A DNA stretch of 9,304 nucleotides from CBDUBS01 sp965365445 (GCA_965365445.1 CBDUBS010000142.1:1-9304), one strand, 5' to 3'; counted from the stretch's first letter, positions 1 through 5,870 are shown. Notes: generated by a model not told the origin, from the sequence alone. Made by a program: numbers and translations.

Positions 1-585
1 GCGCGACAGCACGATGCGTTTCACCTGCCGCGATTTCAGCGCCGAGACGGCCAGAGCCACTGCCGTGTACGTTTTGCCGGTGCCCGCCGGCCCGACGGCA
101 AACACGATGTCGTTGAACCGGGCGGATTCCACGAGCCGCATCTGGTTGGGCGTTTTCGCCCGAACGGTGCCCCCCTGCGGGGTGAACAGCACCACATCCC
201 GGGTATCCGCCGCGACGCGCGGCCCGGGCGTGCCGAGGGTGAATAGCGTGAGAACCGTATCGACGTCGTTTTCGGTCAGGTTGCCGTTCCGGTTGAGGAT
301 GAGGATGAGCTCGTTCAGCACCTCCTCCACCCGCCGGATGGCGTCGGGCTCGCCCCGCAGGATGACTACGTTGCCCCGGGCGGTGATGTGGGTTTCGGGA
401 AAGGCGGATTCGACCTTGCGAAGAAACGTGTCGTTGAAGCCGAAAAGAAGCAGCGGCTCCGCCCCTTCGATGGTAATTCGGTTTTCGGTCAAAGCGGCAA
501 GATTGGGGTTCGTTCTGATGGGTGGCCGGGTATCGGCGCCAAGATACGGCGCAAGCGGCCTCCCCGTTGCGCCGGATCGTTCCAC
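1..585 (-). CDS. phoH: PhoH family ATPase (N-terminal part, runs off window)
   Basis: This is the N-terminal half of a PhoH protein: a cytoplasmic P-loop ATPase of the phosphate-starvation family, often linked to RNA metabolism in bacteria. If numbered from a GTG at 585, a short N-terminal domain contains RITIEGAEPLLLFGFNDTF and a later NGNLTENDVDTV segment. The PhoH core begins with RAKTPNQ, followed by DIVFAVGPAGTGKTYTA. The Walker A motif GPAGTGKT lies at residues 165-172 (bases 93-70). The reading frame is open from base 684 to base 1, so the C-terminal half, including Walker B, is missing because of the window edge. The start is uncertain: there is no in-frame ATG. GTG 585 adds 35 poorly GC3-biased residues before the conserved part, and TTG 492 would begin just before it. 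Neither has a clear Shine-Dalgarno site. The family call is firm; the start is not. Confidence 0.9.
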   Translation of the reverse strand, partial: MERSGATGRPLAPYLGADTRPPIRTNPNLAALTENRITIEGAEPLLLFGFNDTFLRKVESAFPETHITARGNVVILRGEPDAIRRVEEVLNELILILNRNGNLTENDVDTVLTLFTLGTPGPRVAADTRDVVLFTPQGGTVRAKTPNQMRLVESARFNDIVFAVGPAGTGKTYTAVALAVSALKSRQVKRIVLSR

Positions 586-701
586 CCCCGCAACGAACCC
601 GTTTTTTACCTCCGGCGCTACGCCGGTGTCGTGCGCGTTACGCAGCGCCGGCCGGGTGGAAAGGGGAGGGGTTTCCGGGGCCTATCAATGGATATCCTGC
701 G

Positions 702-709
702 TATATTGG
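702..709 (+). promoter_or_regulatory. Candidate -7 promoter box TATATTGG for the glycosyltransferase gene
   Basis: TATATTGG differs at one position from TAnnTTTG, the -7 element of Bacteroidota housekeeping promoters. Similar boxes occur at 2032 and 5828, each upstream of a gene. No matching TTTG -33 element lies at the usual distance. If used, transcription would start near 715, about 100 nt before ATG 817. An alternative is the TTTG at 738-741 with a TACGGTTCG 21 bp later. Confidence 0.4.
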
Positions 710-816
710 ACGAACGGGGCCTCCGGGCAACGCCTGCTTTGCGGGATCAGATTGTTTCTGGTTACGGTTCGCTCAACCATGCCGCATACCCTCCGGTGGC
801 GGCCTCCCCGATCCTT

Positions 817-1995
817 ATGCCTTCGCTTCAAACGATCATTGGCCGGAGCCTGCACTACATCCGAACCGAACGGCGGCTGCCGGGGTCGGTCGTCAATGCG
901 CGAGCGGTGCAGCTGCTGCCGTGGCTCCTGCGCCCGAGGGCGTCCGGCGCCCCCGACGTAGTAGTGGACGCCCCCGGCCTGAAATCCAGGTACCTCTATC
1001 AGATGGTGTCGATGCTGGCGCTCTCGGGGCGGGAGGTGGGCGTCGTGCTGCCGGACTCGCCGGCTGCCTATCGGGAGTTGCTGCCGGAAGGGAGGCTGCT
1101 GTTTCGGCTGCCGGGCGTCGGGTGGTGCGCGCAACCTCCCCCTGGGGCCAGGTGGTACGTGACGGACCACGACGGCCGGGCCGTGGACGCCGACCTGACC
1201 ATCCGACTGGATTACCGGATTCATCTCCCCCCGCCGGACGCCTATCTCGAAATGCCGTACCCGGTATACCCGTTCGTGGATTTCCGGCTGCGCGGCGAAA
1301 GCCTTGAGCCGTACCGCAACCGCGAGCGCACGGTGGCGGCGTTTTTTTCCGGCAACCTGAGCCAGTACGAGAAACACCGCCGGAAGTGGGCCCACGACGG
1401 CCGCCCCAACCGGGCCCACATGGGCCGCCCCGAGCGGTTGCAGGTTATCGGGTCGCTGCTGGAAAGGACCCCGCCCGACCGCCTGGAAGTCATCGGCACG
1501 CCGGCGGGGCGCAGGAAACTGTTTCGCCGGACGGAGCCGACCGAGAAGCTCGTCATCGCCACGGTCAAGTCGAGCCCGGAACGGTGGCCGGAAGAACTAT
1601 CCCGATGCCGGTTTTTTGTGGCGGCGCCGGGCAATTTCATGCCGCCGTGTCACAACGCCGTCGAGAGCCTTGCACTGGGCGTCGTGCCGATCATCAGCTA
1701 CCCGGAGTGGTTCCGGCCGCACCTGCAGGACGGGGTGAACTGCCTGGTCTACCGGGATCTGGTGAGTCTGCACCGGGCGCTGGATCGGGCGCTCGGGATG
1801 GGCCCCGAGGAGGTCCGGCGGTTGCAGGAGGGGGCCGCCCGGTATTACGATGCGTACCTGGACCCCCGGAGGGTGCTCCAGCGGCTGGAAGGGCGAACCG
1901 GCGAGGTGCGCCTGTTCATGAACATCGAGGAGCCCGTGCACCTGCAATACATAGATGAAAATTCGCTCATTCTTGCTCCGGGCGGGGCCCCCTGA
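817..1995 (+). CDS. Putative glycosyltransferase (GT-B-like, exostosin-type C-terminal region)
   Basis: The protein is 392 residues from ATG 817 and probably cytoplasmic, as no signal peptide or membrane segment is seen. A Rossmann-like stretch (SRYLYQMVSMLALSGREVGVVLP) forms the N-terminal half. The C-terminal half carries the pattern of retaining GT-B enzymes: ELSRCRFFVAAPG, then HNAVESLALGVVPII with a candidate donor-site Glu at residue 283, then GVNCLVYRDL and a helical tail. By family analogy it would transfer a sugar from a nucleotide donor to a surface glycan; donor and acceptor cannot be told. The start is a choice. The frame is open further upstream, and ATG 688 would give 435 residues. 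However, bases 688-816 have only about half G/C at third codon positions, against a much higher share in the body, and a candidate promoter box lies at 702. Neither ATG has a convincing Shine-Dalgarno site. The gene is divergent from phoH and followed 72 bp later by a glycoside hydrolase. Confidence 0.7.
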   Translation: MPSLQTIIGRSLHYIRTERRLPGSVVNARAVQLLPWLLRPRASGAPDVVVDAPGLKSRYLYQMVSMLALSGREVGVVLPDSPAAYRELLPEGRLLFRLPGVGWCAQPPPGARWYVTDHDGRAVDADLTIRLDYRIHLPPPDAYLEMPYPVYPFVDFRLRGESLEPYRNRERTVAAFFSGNLSQYEKHRRKWAHDGRPNRAHMGRPERLQVIGSLLERTPPDRLEVIGTPAGRRKLFRRTEPTEKLVIATVKSSPERWPEELSRCRFFVAAPGNFMPPCHNAVESLALGVVPIISYPEWFRPHLQDGVNCLVYRDLVSLHRALDRALGMGPEEVRRLQEGAARYYDAYLDPRRVLQRLEGRTGEVRLFMNIEEPVHLQYIDENSLILAPGGAP

Positions 1996-2031
1996 CCGGG
2001 CCGGCGGAAGTCGGGGCGGCCCTGTGAGCGG

Positions 2032-2039
2032 TATATTGG
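2032..2039 (+). promoter_or_regulatory. Candidate -7 promoter box TATATTGG for the glycoside hydrolase gene
   Basis: This is the same octamer as at 702, in the 72-bp gap before the hydrolase. It would place the transcript start near 2045, giving a leader of about 22 nt. No TTTG -33 element is visible. The box argues that the hydrolase can be transcribed independently of the glycosyltransferase. Confidence 0.5.
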
Positions 2040-2067
2040 TCTGGTACGGGGCGCCCATCAGATCAGA

Positions 2068-3525
2068 ATGACCATGCGAAAAAGAACAGCCATCCCATTC
2101 GGCGGCATCGGCCTGCTGTTACTGCTCGGGGTTCTCGGTCCGCTGCCCGGTTGCTCGGGGTCCCGGAACATCCCGAAGGAGGACGCACTCGTCGTGGTGG
2201 AAGCGCGGAGGCGCAACTTCGGGACCGAGGCAGCCGAGCGGTACAGTCCGTGGGCTCCCTTCGAGACGCGCACCGTGGAGGGGCTGGCCGGGTTTCGCTC
2301 GCGAGCCGTGGCCACGGGGCGGTATGGAGGCCGGACCGACCGGCGCGTAACCGCCACCGGGTTCTACCGGGCCGAGCGCATCGGGGAGCGCTGGTGGGCC
2401 GTCGATCCGGAGGGGCATCCGTACCTGCATGTGGCCGTCAACAGCGTAACCCCCGGCGGGTCGCTGCGGAACGAACGCGCTTTCGTGGCGAAGTTTGGCG
2501 ACGCCCGCACCTGGATCGCCGAAACCGCCCGGCTGTTGAACGCCCACGGATTCAACGGAACGGGCTCGTGGTCCGATACCGAACGCATCCTGGAATACAA
2601 CGCCGGAGCGCGGGCGCCGCTCGCCTATACGGTCAATTGGAACTTCATGAGCTCCTATGGAAAGGTTCGCGGTGGGACGTTCCAGGAGCCCGGCCACACC
2701 GGCTACCCGAACGGGGTGATGTTCGTATTCGACCCTGCGTTCGAGACGTTCGCCCGGGAGCACGCAAAGGAGCTCGTCCGGCTGCGGGACGACCCGAACC
2801 TGTTCGGCCACTTTTCCGATAACGAACTGCCCTTCAATCTGCGCAACCTGGAAGGCTACCTGACCCTGCCCGACACGACCGACCCCGGCTACCTGGCCGC
2901 CCGGCAGTGGCTGGCCGACCGGGGCCTGACGCGAGCGCAGATTACCGACGAAGTGCGGGAACAGTTCATGGCCTACGCCGGGGAGCGCTACTTCCGCATC
3001 GTTTCGGAGGCGATAAGGGCCGTGGACCCGAACCATATGTACCTTGGTCCCCGGCTGTACGGAGGCCAGATGAACACCGAGGCGTTCATGCGGGCCGTGG
3101 GGCCTTACGTGGACGTAATGGCGGCCAACTACTACGGGCAGTGGACTCCCCGCCCGGAGCATATGGATAACTGGACCCGGTGGACCGGCAAACCCTTCAT
3201 CATCACGGAGTTTTACGTAAAGGGTGAAGATTCCGGGTTGCCGAACCAGTCGGGGGCCGGGTGGATCGTCCGGACGCAGCGGGATCGGGGGCTATTCTAC
3301 CAGAATTATACCCTTGCCCTGCTCGAATCGGGAAACTGCGTCGGGTGGCATCATTTCCGGTTTCAGGACAACGACCCCGAGAACACCCGGGTGGACCCGT
3401 CGAATAACGACGCGAACAAGGGCATCGTGGACAACCTGTATAACCCCCACACGGGGATGCTGGACCTGATGAAAGCCCTGAATACGCGTGTGTACACGCT
3501 GGCGGACTATTTCGACGCCCGGTGA
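2068..3525 (+). CDS. Putative glycoside hydrolase lipoprotein, clan GH-A (GH50/agarase-like)
   Basis: The protein has 485 residues. It starts with a basic n-region (RKR), a hydrophobic stretch at about 12-25 and a lipobox LPGC with Cys29, so it should be a lipid-anchored envelope protein. The mature part resembles GH50-type agarases and relatives: TATGFYRAERIGERWWAVDPEGHP (residues 95-118) matches the 'GFF...GRWWLVDPxGH' entry motif, GHFSDNELPF carries a likely acid/base Glu253, and KPFIITEFYVKGED a likely nucleophile Glu381. The 128-residue spacing fits a (beta/alpha)8 fold. WHHFRFQDND near the end resembles the last strand of the barrel in this group. It probably hydrolyses beta-linked galactan-type polysaccharide outside the cytoplasm; the substrate is inference. 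No carbohydrate-binding module is seen. An in-frame ATG at 2074 is an equally possible start, and no Shine-Dalgarno site favours either. The 3' end overlaps the convergent gene by 19 bp. Confidence 0.75.
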   Translation: MTMRKRTAIPFGGIGLLLLLGVLGPLPGCSGSRNIPKEDALVVVEARRRNFGTEAAERYSPWAPFETRTVEGLAGFRSRAVATGRYGGRTDRRVTATGFYRAERIGERWWAVDPEGHPYLHVAVNSVTPGGSLRNERAFVAKFGDARTWIAETARLLNAHGFNGTGSWSDTERILEYNAGARAPLAYTVNWNFMSSYGKVRGGTFQEPGHTGYPNGVMFVFDPAFETFAREHAKELVRLRDDPNLFGHFSDNELPFNLRNLEGYLTLPDTTDPGYLAARQWLADRGLTRAQITDEVREQFMAYAGERYFRIVSEAIRAVDPNHMYLGPRLYGGQMNTEAFMRAVGPYVDVMAANYYGQWTPRPEHMDNWTRWTGKPFIITEFYVKGEDSGLPNQSGAGWIVRTQRDRGLFYQNYTLALLESGNCVGWHHFRFQDNDPENTRVDPSNNDANKGIVDNLYNPHTGMLDLMKALNTRVYTLADYFDAR

Positions 3526-3887
3526 TCTTCCGCCGGTTGCGTTGTGCGGTCGGGCAGGCGCAGGATGACACGAAGCTTTGATTCCAGCCCCTTCAGTTCA
3601 CCCTCGTGTTTCCGGCTCAGATCGAACAGGTCCTGCACGAGCCGGTTGCTATGCCGGATCTGGGCGGCCAGGGCCTTGAGTGTTTCCGCTTTTTCGTGGC
3701 TGAGGAGGCTCACTTCCTCCTGGAGAGCGTCCCGATGGGCCGTAACCCGCTCGATGATGCCGAGCAGGAACCGGGCGTCCGAGGCGAAAACCGCTTCGGA
3801 GTAGGGAATGCCGCTCCAGTGGCTGGCTTCGACGTGTTCGCGAATGTGGTCGAGGCGTTTCTGTTCTTCGATATCGGTCTGGCCCAT
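3507..3887 (-). CDS. Hypothetical coiled-coil protein, 126 aa
   Basis: I do not recognise this protein. The start at 3887 (MGQTDIEEQK) is chosen because GGAG at 3897-3894 sits 6 nt upstream; the frame is open further but without better support. Residues 1-48 contain a compact region with SHWSGIPYSEAVFASDARFLLG. From about residue 47 to 108 the sequence is highly charged and helical with regular hydrophobic spacing (HRDALQEEVSLLSHEKAETL and onward), a likely coiled coil. The tail (PDRTTQPAEDHRASK) looks disordered. There is no signal peptide or membrane segment, so it is probably cytoplasmic. The xxDARFLLGIIERV stretch loosely recalls a short motif seen in phage-encoded small proteins before a coiled coil, but this is too weak for a call. 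It is convergent with the glycoside hydrolase, sharing 19 bp, and divergent from the small gene pair at 4039. Confidence 0.7.
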   Translation of the reverse strand: MGQTDIEEQKRLDHIREHVEASHWSGIPYSEAVFASDARFLLGIIERVTAHRDALQEEVSLLSHEKAETLKALAAQIRHSNRLVQDLFDLSRKHEGELKGLESKLRVILRLPDRTTQPAEDHRASK

Positions 3888-3893
3888 GTGACG

Positions 3894-3897
3894 CTCC
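3894..3897 (-). promoter_or_regulatory. Ribosome binding site GGAG that fixes the start of the coiled-coil gene
   Basis: On the minus strand GGAG is followed by a 6-nt spacer and ATG. It is one of only two clear Shine-Dalgarno sites in the window and decides between 3887 and longer in-frame starts. Confidence 0.6.
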
Positions 3898-3964
3898 GAA
3901 AAAGTCCCCGCGTGATGGAAACGACCTGTCGGCATGAATTGAAGGCGAAGTCCCGCACCCGGAA

Positions 3965-3972
3965 CGAAAATA
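3965..3972 (-). promoter_or_regulatory. Weak candidate -7 box TATTTTCG for the coiled-coil gene
   Basis: Read on the minus strand, TATTTTCG matches TAnnTTTG at all but one position. It lies 78 bp upstream of the coiled-coil gene. No TTTG partner is seen about 20 bp further upstream, so support is thin. Confidence 0.3.
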
Positions 3973-4016
3973 GCTTGTCCGAGCGCGTCCCGTCGGTTAA
4001 CCTCCGACCTTTTTGT

Positions 4017-4028
4017 AACAACGTTGTT
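4017..4028. promoter_or_regulatory. 12-bp perfect palindrome AACAACGTTGTT, possible operator
   Basis: AACAACGTTGTT reads the same on both strands and lies in the 151-bp divergent gap (3888-4038), 10 bp before ATG 4039. An AT-rich palindrome between divergent genes could bind a dimeric regulator. A perfect 12-bp palindrome is expected about twice by chance in a window of this size, so the location is the only real support. The rest of the gap shows nothing beyond the weak box at 3965. Confidence 0.25.
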
Positions 4029-4038
4029 TCCGGGGCGT

Positions 4039-4248
4039 ATGCATTCGCGAAAACAAGTACGGGCGGCTAGCCTCCATACCATCGGGTACCTGTGGAACCG
4101 GGTACGGAGCGCCTCTCCGGAGGATAGCGCCATCAATTACTATGGTACGGTGCTGCGGCTGTACGAACAGCATGGAGCGCCGTTCGGCCTCACGTATCGG
4201 TCGGTAGCCGTGTGGTTCCGATACCGGCAGGCCACCACGAACAACTGA
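4039..4248 (+). CDS. Small hypothetical protein, 69 aa
   Basis: I do not recognise this gene. It begins MHSRKQVRAASLHTIGYLWN and is basic and aromatic-rich, with a central AINYYGTVLRLYEQHG segment and the ending YRSVAVWFRYRQATTNN. No signal peptide or confident membrane helix is visible. ATG 4039 is preferred over TTG 4024, which lies inside the palindrome; GGGG at 4033-4036 is at most a poor ribosome site. The main support for it being real is its TGA, which overlaps the ATG of the next gene as ATGA, a sign of translational coupling. Nearby codon use gives moderate support only. Confidence 0.5.
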   Translation: MHSRKQVRAASLHTIGYLWNRVRSASPEDSAINYYGTVLRLYEQHGAPFGLTYRSVAVWFRYRQATTNN

Positions 4249-4523
4249 TGAAAAGCACCGTTCCGAAGCGCCGCGTCAATCCGCTCATGGCCGCCCGCCT
4301 GGCCGTGGTGCTCGCCTTTTTGTGGAGCCTGATGCTGCCGTTCGCGGGGCGCTCGTCGCCCATGTTTCCTATGGTGCTCTCCGGGCTCGGATTGCTGACC
4401 GGGCTCGTAGTGTGGCTGCTCGCGGACATTCGGGACGATTTGCGGCGGCAGAACCGGCTTCTCGAAACGCTCGTGCAACACCTCTCCGAGCGGGCCGAGC
4501 GTTCCGAAAAGGTAGAATCGTAA
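4248..4523 (+). CDS. Small two-helix membrane protein, 91 aa
   Basis: The family is not recognised. Residues 1-12 are basic (MKSTVPKRRVNP). Two hydrophobic segments follow, at about 13-33 (AARLAVVLAFLWSLMLPF) and 40-59 (FPMVLSGLGLLTGLVVWLLA), joined by a short GRSSP loop. A charged, amphipathic tail (DIRDDLRRQNRLLETLVQHL onward) could form a short coiled coil on the cytoplasmic side. By the positive-inside rule both ends face the cytoplasm. The layout recalls small accessory membrane proteins that scaffold a partner, but no partner is identifiable. The start is set by the ATGA overlap with the upstream small gene, so the two are probably co-transcribed. A stem-loop and a strong terminator close the unit. 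Confidence 0.7.
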   Translation: MKSTVPKRRVNPLMAARLAVVLAFLWSLMLPFAGRSSPMFPMVLSGLGLLTGLVVWLLADIRDDLRRQNRLLETLVQHLSERAERSEKVES

Positions 4524-4540
4524 TCGTTAGCGCAGCGAAC

Positions 4541-4558
4541 CGGGTAATTTGTTACCCG
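4541..4558 (+). other. Stem-loop just after the two-helix membrane protein gene
   Basis: CGGGTAA (4541-4547) pairs perfectly with TTACCCG (4552-4558) around a TTTG loop. It has no T-tract, so it is not itself a terminator. It stands 18 nt past the stop codon and 28 nt before the real terminator, where it could protect the mRNA 3' end. Confidence 0.5.
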
Positions 4559-4585
4559 CTTCAGGTAGGTTTTTCCCGGGGTGCG

Positions 4586-4618
4586 GAGGGGTGCGGCTAC
4601 GCTGCGCCCCTCTTTTTT
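4586..4618 (+). terminator. Strong intrinsic terminator ending the small-gene unit
   Basis: A 12-bp stem, GAGGGGTGCGGC (4586-4597) with GCTGCGCCCCTC (4601-4612), contains two G-T pairs around a 3-nt loop and is followed directly by six T (4613-4618). This is a textbook rho-independent terminator for the genes at 4039-4523. Confidence 0.9.
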
Positions 4619-4919
4619 ATCCACATCTTTCGCCTGAGCCACCCCCCGATCCCTGCTCGCAGAGGAGGCCAAAAGCCGATTTCGGGCAGAAAAAGAGGCT
4701 CGTCCCTGTCGCAGCGCCCCCGATGCGGTCCCCCTAACGCGAGGGCCGCCGGGAAACCCCTGAACCGGCATACATCTTGAGTTCGGGTTGCACGTGAGTG
4801 GAAAGGTTCCTATCCGGAACCTGCGTTGGAGAGCCGGAAGGCGCTGCGGGTTTTGCACCCGGCATCGGGCCCGTAGCGTGGGTACACTTGTTTCACCAGG
4901 CCCCTCAGGGTGAACCACT
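4619..4919 (+). other. Non-coding 301-bp leader region of the sigma factor gene, hairpin-rich
   Basis: No convincing gene lies here. The first part (4619-4770) shows nothing I can name. At 4771 TACATCTTG is a loose -7-like sequence. Downstream come a 7-bp hairpin AGGTTCC/GGAACCT (4804-4810 with 4816-4822), a 5-bp hairpin CGGGT/ACCCG (4847-4851 with 4857-4861) that competes with GCCGG/CCGGC (4833-4837 with 4859-4863), and a final hairpin over the translation start. I looked for known riboswitch cores (cobalamin, TPP, glycine, c-di-GMP) and did not recognise one. It may be a structured 5' UTR of up to about 130 nt. Confidence 0.4.
4892..4914 (+). promoter_or_regulatory. Hairpin at the ribosome-binding region of the sigma factor gene
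   Basis: TTCACC (4892-4897) pairs with GGTGAA (4909-4914), ending 5 nt before ATG 4920. AGGGTG at 4907-4912 is the nearest thing to a ribosome site and is largely inside the 3' arm. Folding would therefore hide it, so a control of translation initiation is possible. The function is inference from position only. Confidence 0.35.
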
Positions 4920-5681
4920 ATGGCATACGACCTTCAACACGTAGCAGAGCTTCATGCCGCCGACCCGACCCCGGGTCGGCGGGAGGCCGTCGTACTGGCT
5001 GCCGTACCGCTGGTGCGGTCACTCGTGGGAAGGTTGAGTGTGCCCGATCATCCGCTGGCCTCCCGGGAGGACCTGGAGAATGTGGGGCTGCTGGGGCTGT
5101 TGCAGGCCCTGGATACGTACGATCCCTCCCGGGGAACGCCGTTCGTGTCGTTTGCTTACGGCCGCATCCGGGGAGCGCTCATCGACTACCTGCGCTCCAT
5201 CGACGCCCTGCCGAGGGAGCGGCGCAAACAGCTCGGGGAAGCGCAGCAGGCACTCGAAATGCTCCGGCAGCGCCTGGGCGGCGAGCCGGAGGACGAAACC
5301 GTAGCGGCTCACCTCGGCATTTCCGTTTCGCAATACCACGGTTTGCTCTCGGATGCCCAGTGCCGGTTCGCCCTGTCGCTGCACGAAACCATCGGGTTCG
5401 ATGCCGATCAGTCGGTCCTGGATACTATCGCCTCCGACGACGCCGAACACGAACAGTACGAAGTGGATACCCACTCCATGAGCGGATACGTCGCTACGCT
5501 CATCAGGCAACTCCCCGAGCGCGAACAAAACATCCTCGCCCTGTACTACTTCGAAAACCTGACCCTGCGGGAAATCGCGGTGCTGCTGAACCTTACCGAA
5601 GCCCGCATTTCGCAAATCATCGGGAAGGTGCTCGTTACGCTGCGGGCGCGGCTGGCCGGTGCGGAGTACGCCTTTGCCTGA
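4920..5681 (+). CDS. FliA/WhiG-family alternative RNA polymerase sigma factor
   Basis: This 253-residue sigma-70-family factor would direct RNA polymerase to a set of promoters. Region 2 spans about residues 25-95, with SREDLENVGLLGLLQALDTY, DPSRGTPFVSFAYGRIRGAL and the FliA-type signature DYLRSIDALPRERR (89-102). A region 3 helix set lies near 112-146 (EDETVAAHLGISVSQYHGLL). Region 4 is at about 195-245, with LPEREQNILALYYFENLTLR and a helix-turn-helix near 215-237 (TLREIAVLLNLTEARISQII). Length and the DxLRxxDxxPR motif fit FliA/WhiG rather than ECF factors, which lack region 3. The family usually controls flagellar or developmental genes, but no such gene or anti-sigma factor is in view, so the regulon cannot be named. 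It has a long, hairpin-rich leader and a terminator hairpin follows it. ATG 4920 lacks a strong Shine-Dalgarno site. Confidence 0.9.
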   Translation: MAYDLQHVAELHAADPTPGRREAVVLAAVPLVRSLVGRLSVPDHPLASREDLENVGLLGLLQALDTYDPSRGTPFVSFAYGRIRGALIDYLRSIDALPRERRKQLGEAQQALEMLRQRLGGEPEDETVAAHLGISVSQYHGLLSDAQCRFALSLHETIGFDADQSVLDTIASDDAEHEQYEVDTHSMSGYVATLIRQLPEREQNILALYYFENLTLREIAVLLNLTEARISQIIGKVLVTLRARLAGAEYAFA

Positions 5682-5736
5682 ACTTACTGTAAAATCGTAC
5701 CGTACGTAACCGCAATCCCCCCGCCGGAGAGCCTGC

Positions 5737-5757
5737 AAAGGCCATTCGGGGGCCTTT
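5737..5757 (+). terminator. Terminator-like hairpin after the sigma factor gene
   Basis: AAAGGCC (5737-5743) pairs with GGCCTTT (5751-5757) around a 7-nt loop, 56 nt past the stop codon. The 3' arm ends in only three T followed by AT, so termination is probably weaker than at 4586 or 8053. It could work in both directions. Confidence 0.6.
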
Positions 5758-5827
5758 ATGCGGCCTGCCTTCCCTTTGCCGCCATCCGCCGGTTGTAAAA
5801 AACCTGAACAATTCCTCCCCCCGGCCG

Positions 5828-5835
5828 TATATTAG
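5828..5835 (+). promoter_or_regulatory. Candidate -7 promoter box TATATTAG for the PpiD-like gene
   Basis: This is the third TATATT box in the window, one mismatch from TAnnTTTG. It predicts a transcript start near 5841 and a leader of about 100 nt. No TTTG lies about 20 bp upstream; TTGT at 5793-5796 is too far away (31 bp). The gap 5682-5940 holds this box, the terminator before it and the stem-loop after it. Confidence 0.5.
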
Positions 5836-5841
5836 CCCGCC

Positions 5842-5870
5842 GAAAAAGGGGCCGCCGGCCCGTCTTTTTC
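5842..5870 (+). other. Strong stem-loop at the predicted 5' end of the PpiD-like mRNA
   Basis: GAAAAAG (5842-5848) pairs with CTTTTTC (5864-5870), and GGGCC (5849-5853) with GGCCC (5857-5861). The result is a 12-bp stem with a GCC loop and a 2-nt GT bulge on one side. A G/C-rich stem flanked by A- and T-tracts looks like a bidirectional intrinsic terminator, yet it lies just downstream of a promoter box. It is either a second terminator for the sigma gene, an attenuator, or a 5' stabilising hairpin. Confidence 0.55.

Noticed and set aside
14..961. Long plus-strand open frame over the phoH region
   Set aside because: The minus strand encodes the PhoH Walker A and flanking motifs. The plus translation is Ser/Arg/Thr-rich without domains.
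1998..2022. GGGCCG/CGGCCC hairpin after the glycosyltransferase stop
   Set aside because: The 6-bp stem has a 13-nt loop and no T-tract; too weak to call a terminator in GC-rich DNA.
3992..4015. GTCGG/CCGAC hairpin followed by a T-run
   Set aside because: The stem is only 5 bp and no plus-strand gene ends upstream, so a terminator makes no sense here.
4801..4919. Possible riboswitch or tRNA-like RNA
   Set aside because: No T-loop, CCA end, B12 box, TPP or glycine core was recognised; kept only as an unclassified structured leader.
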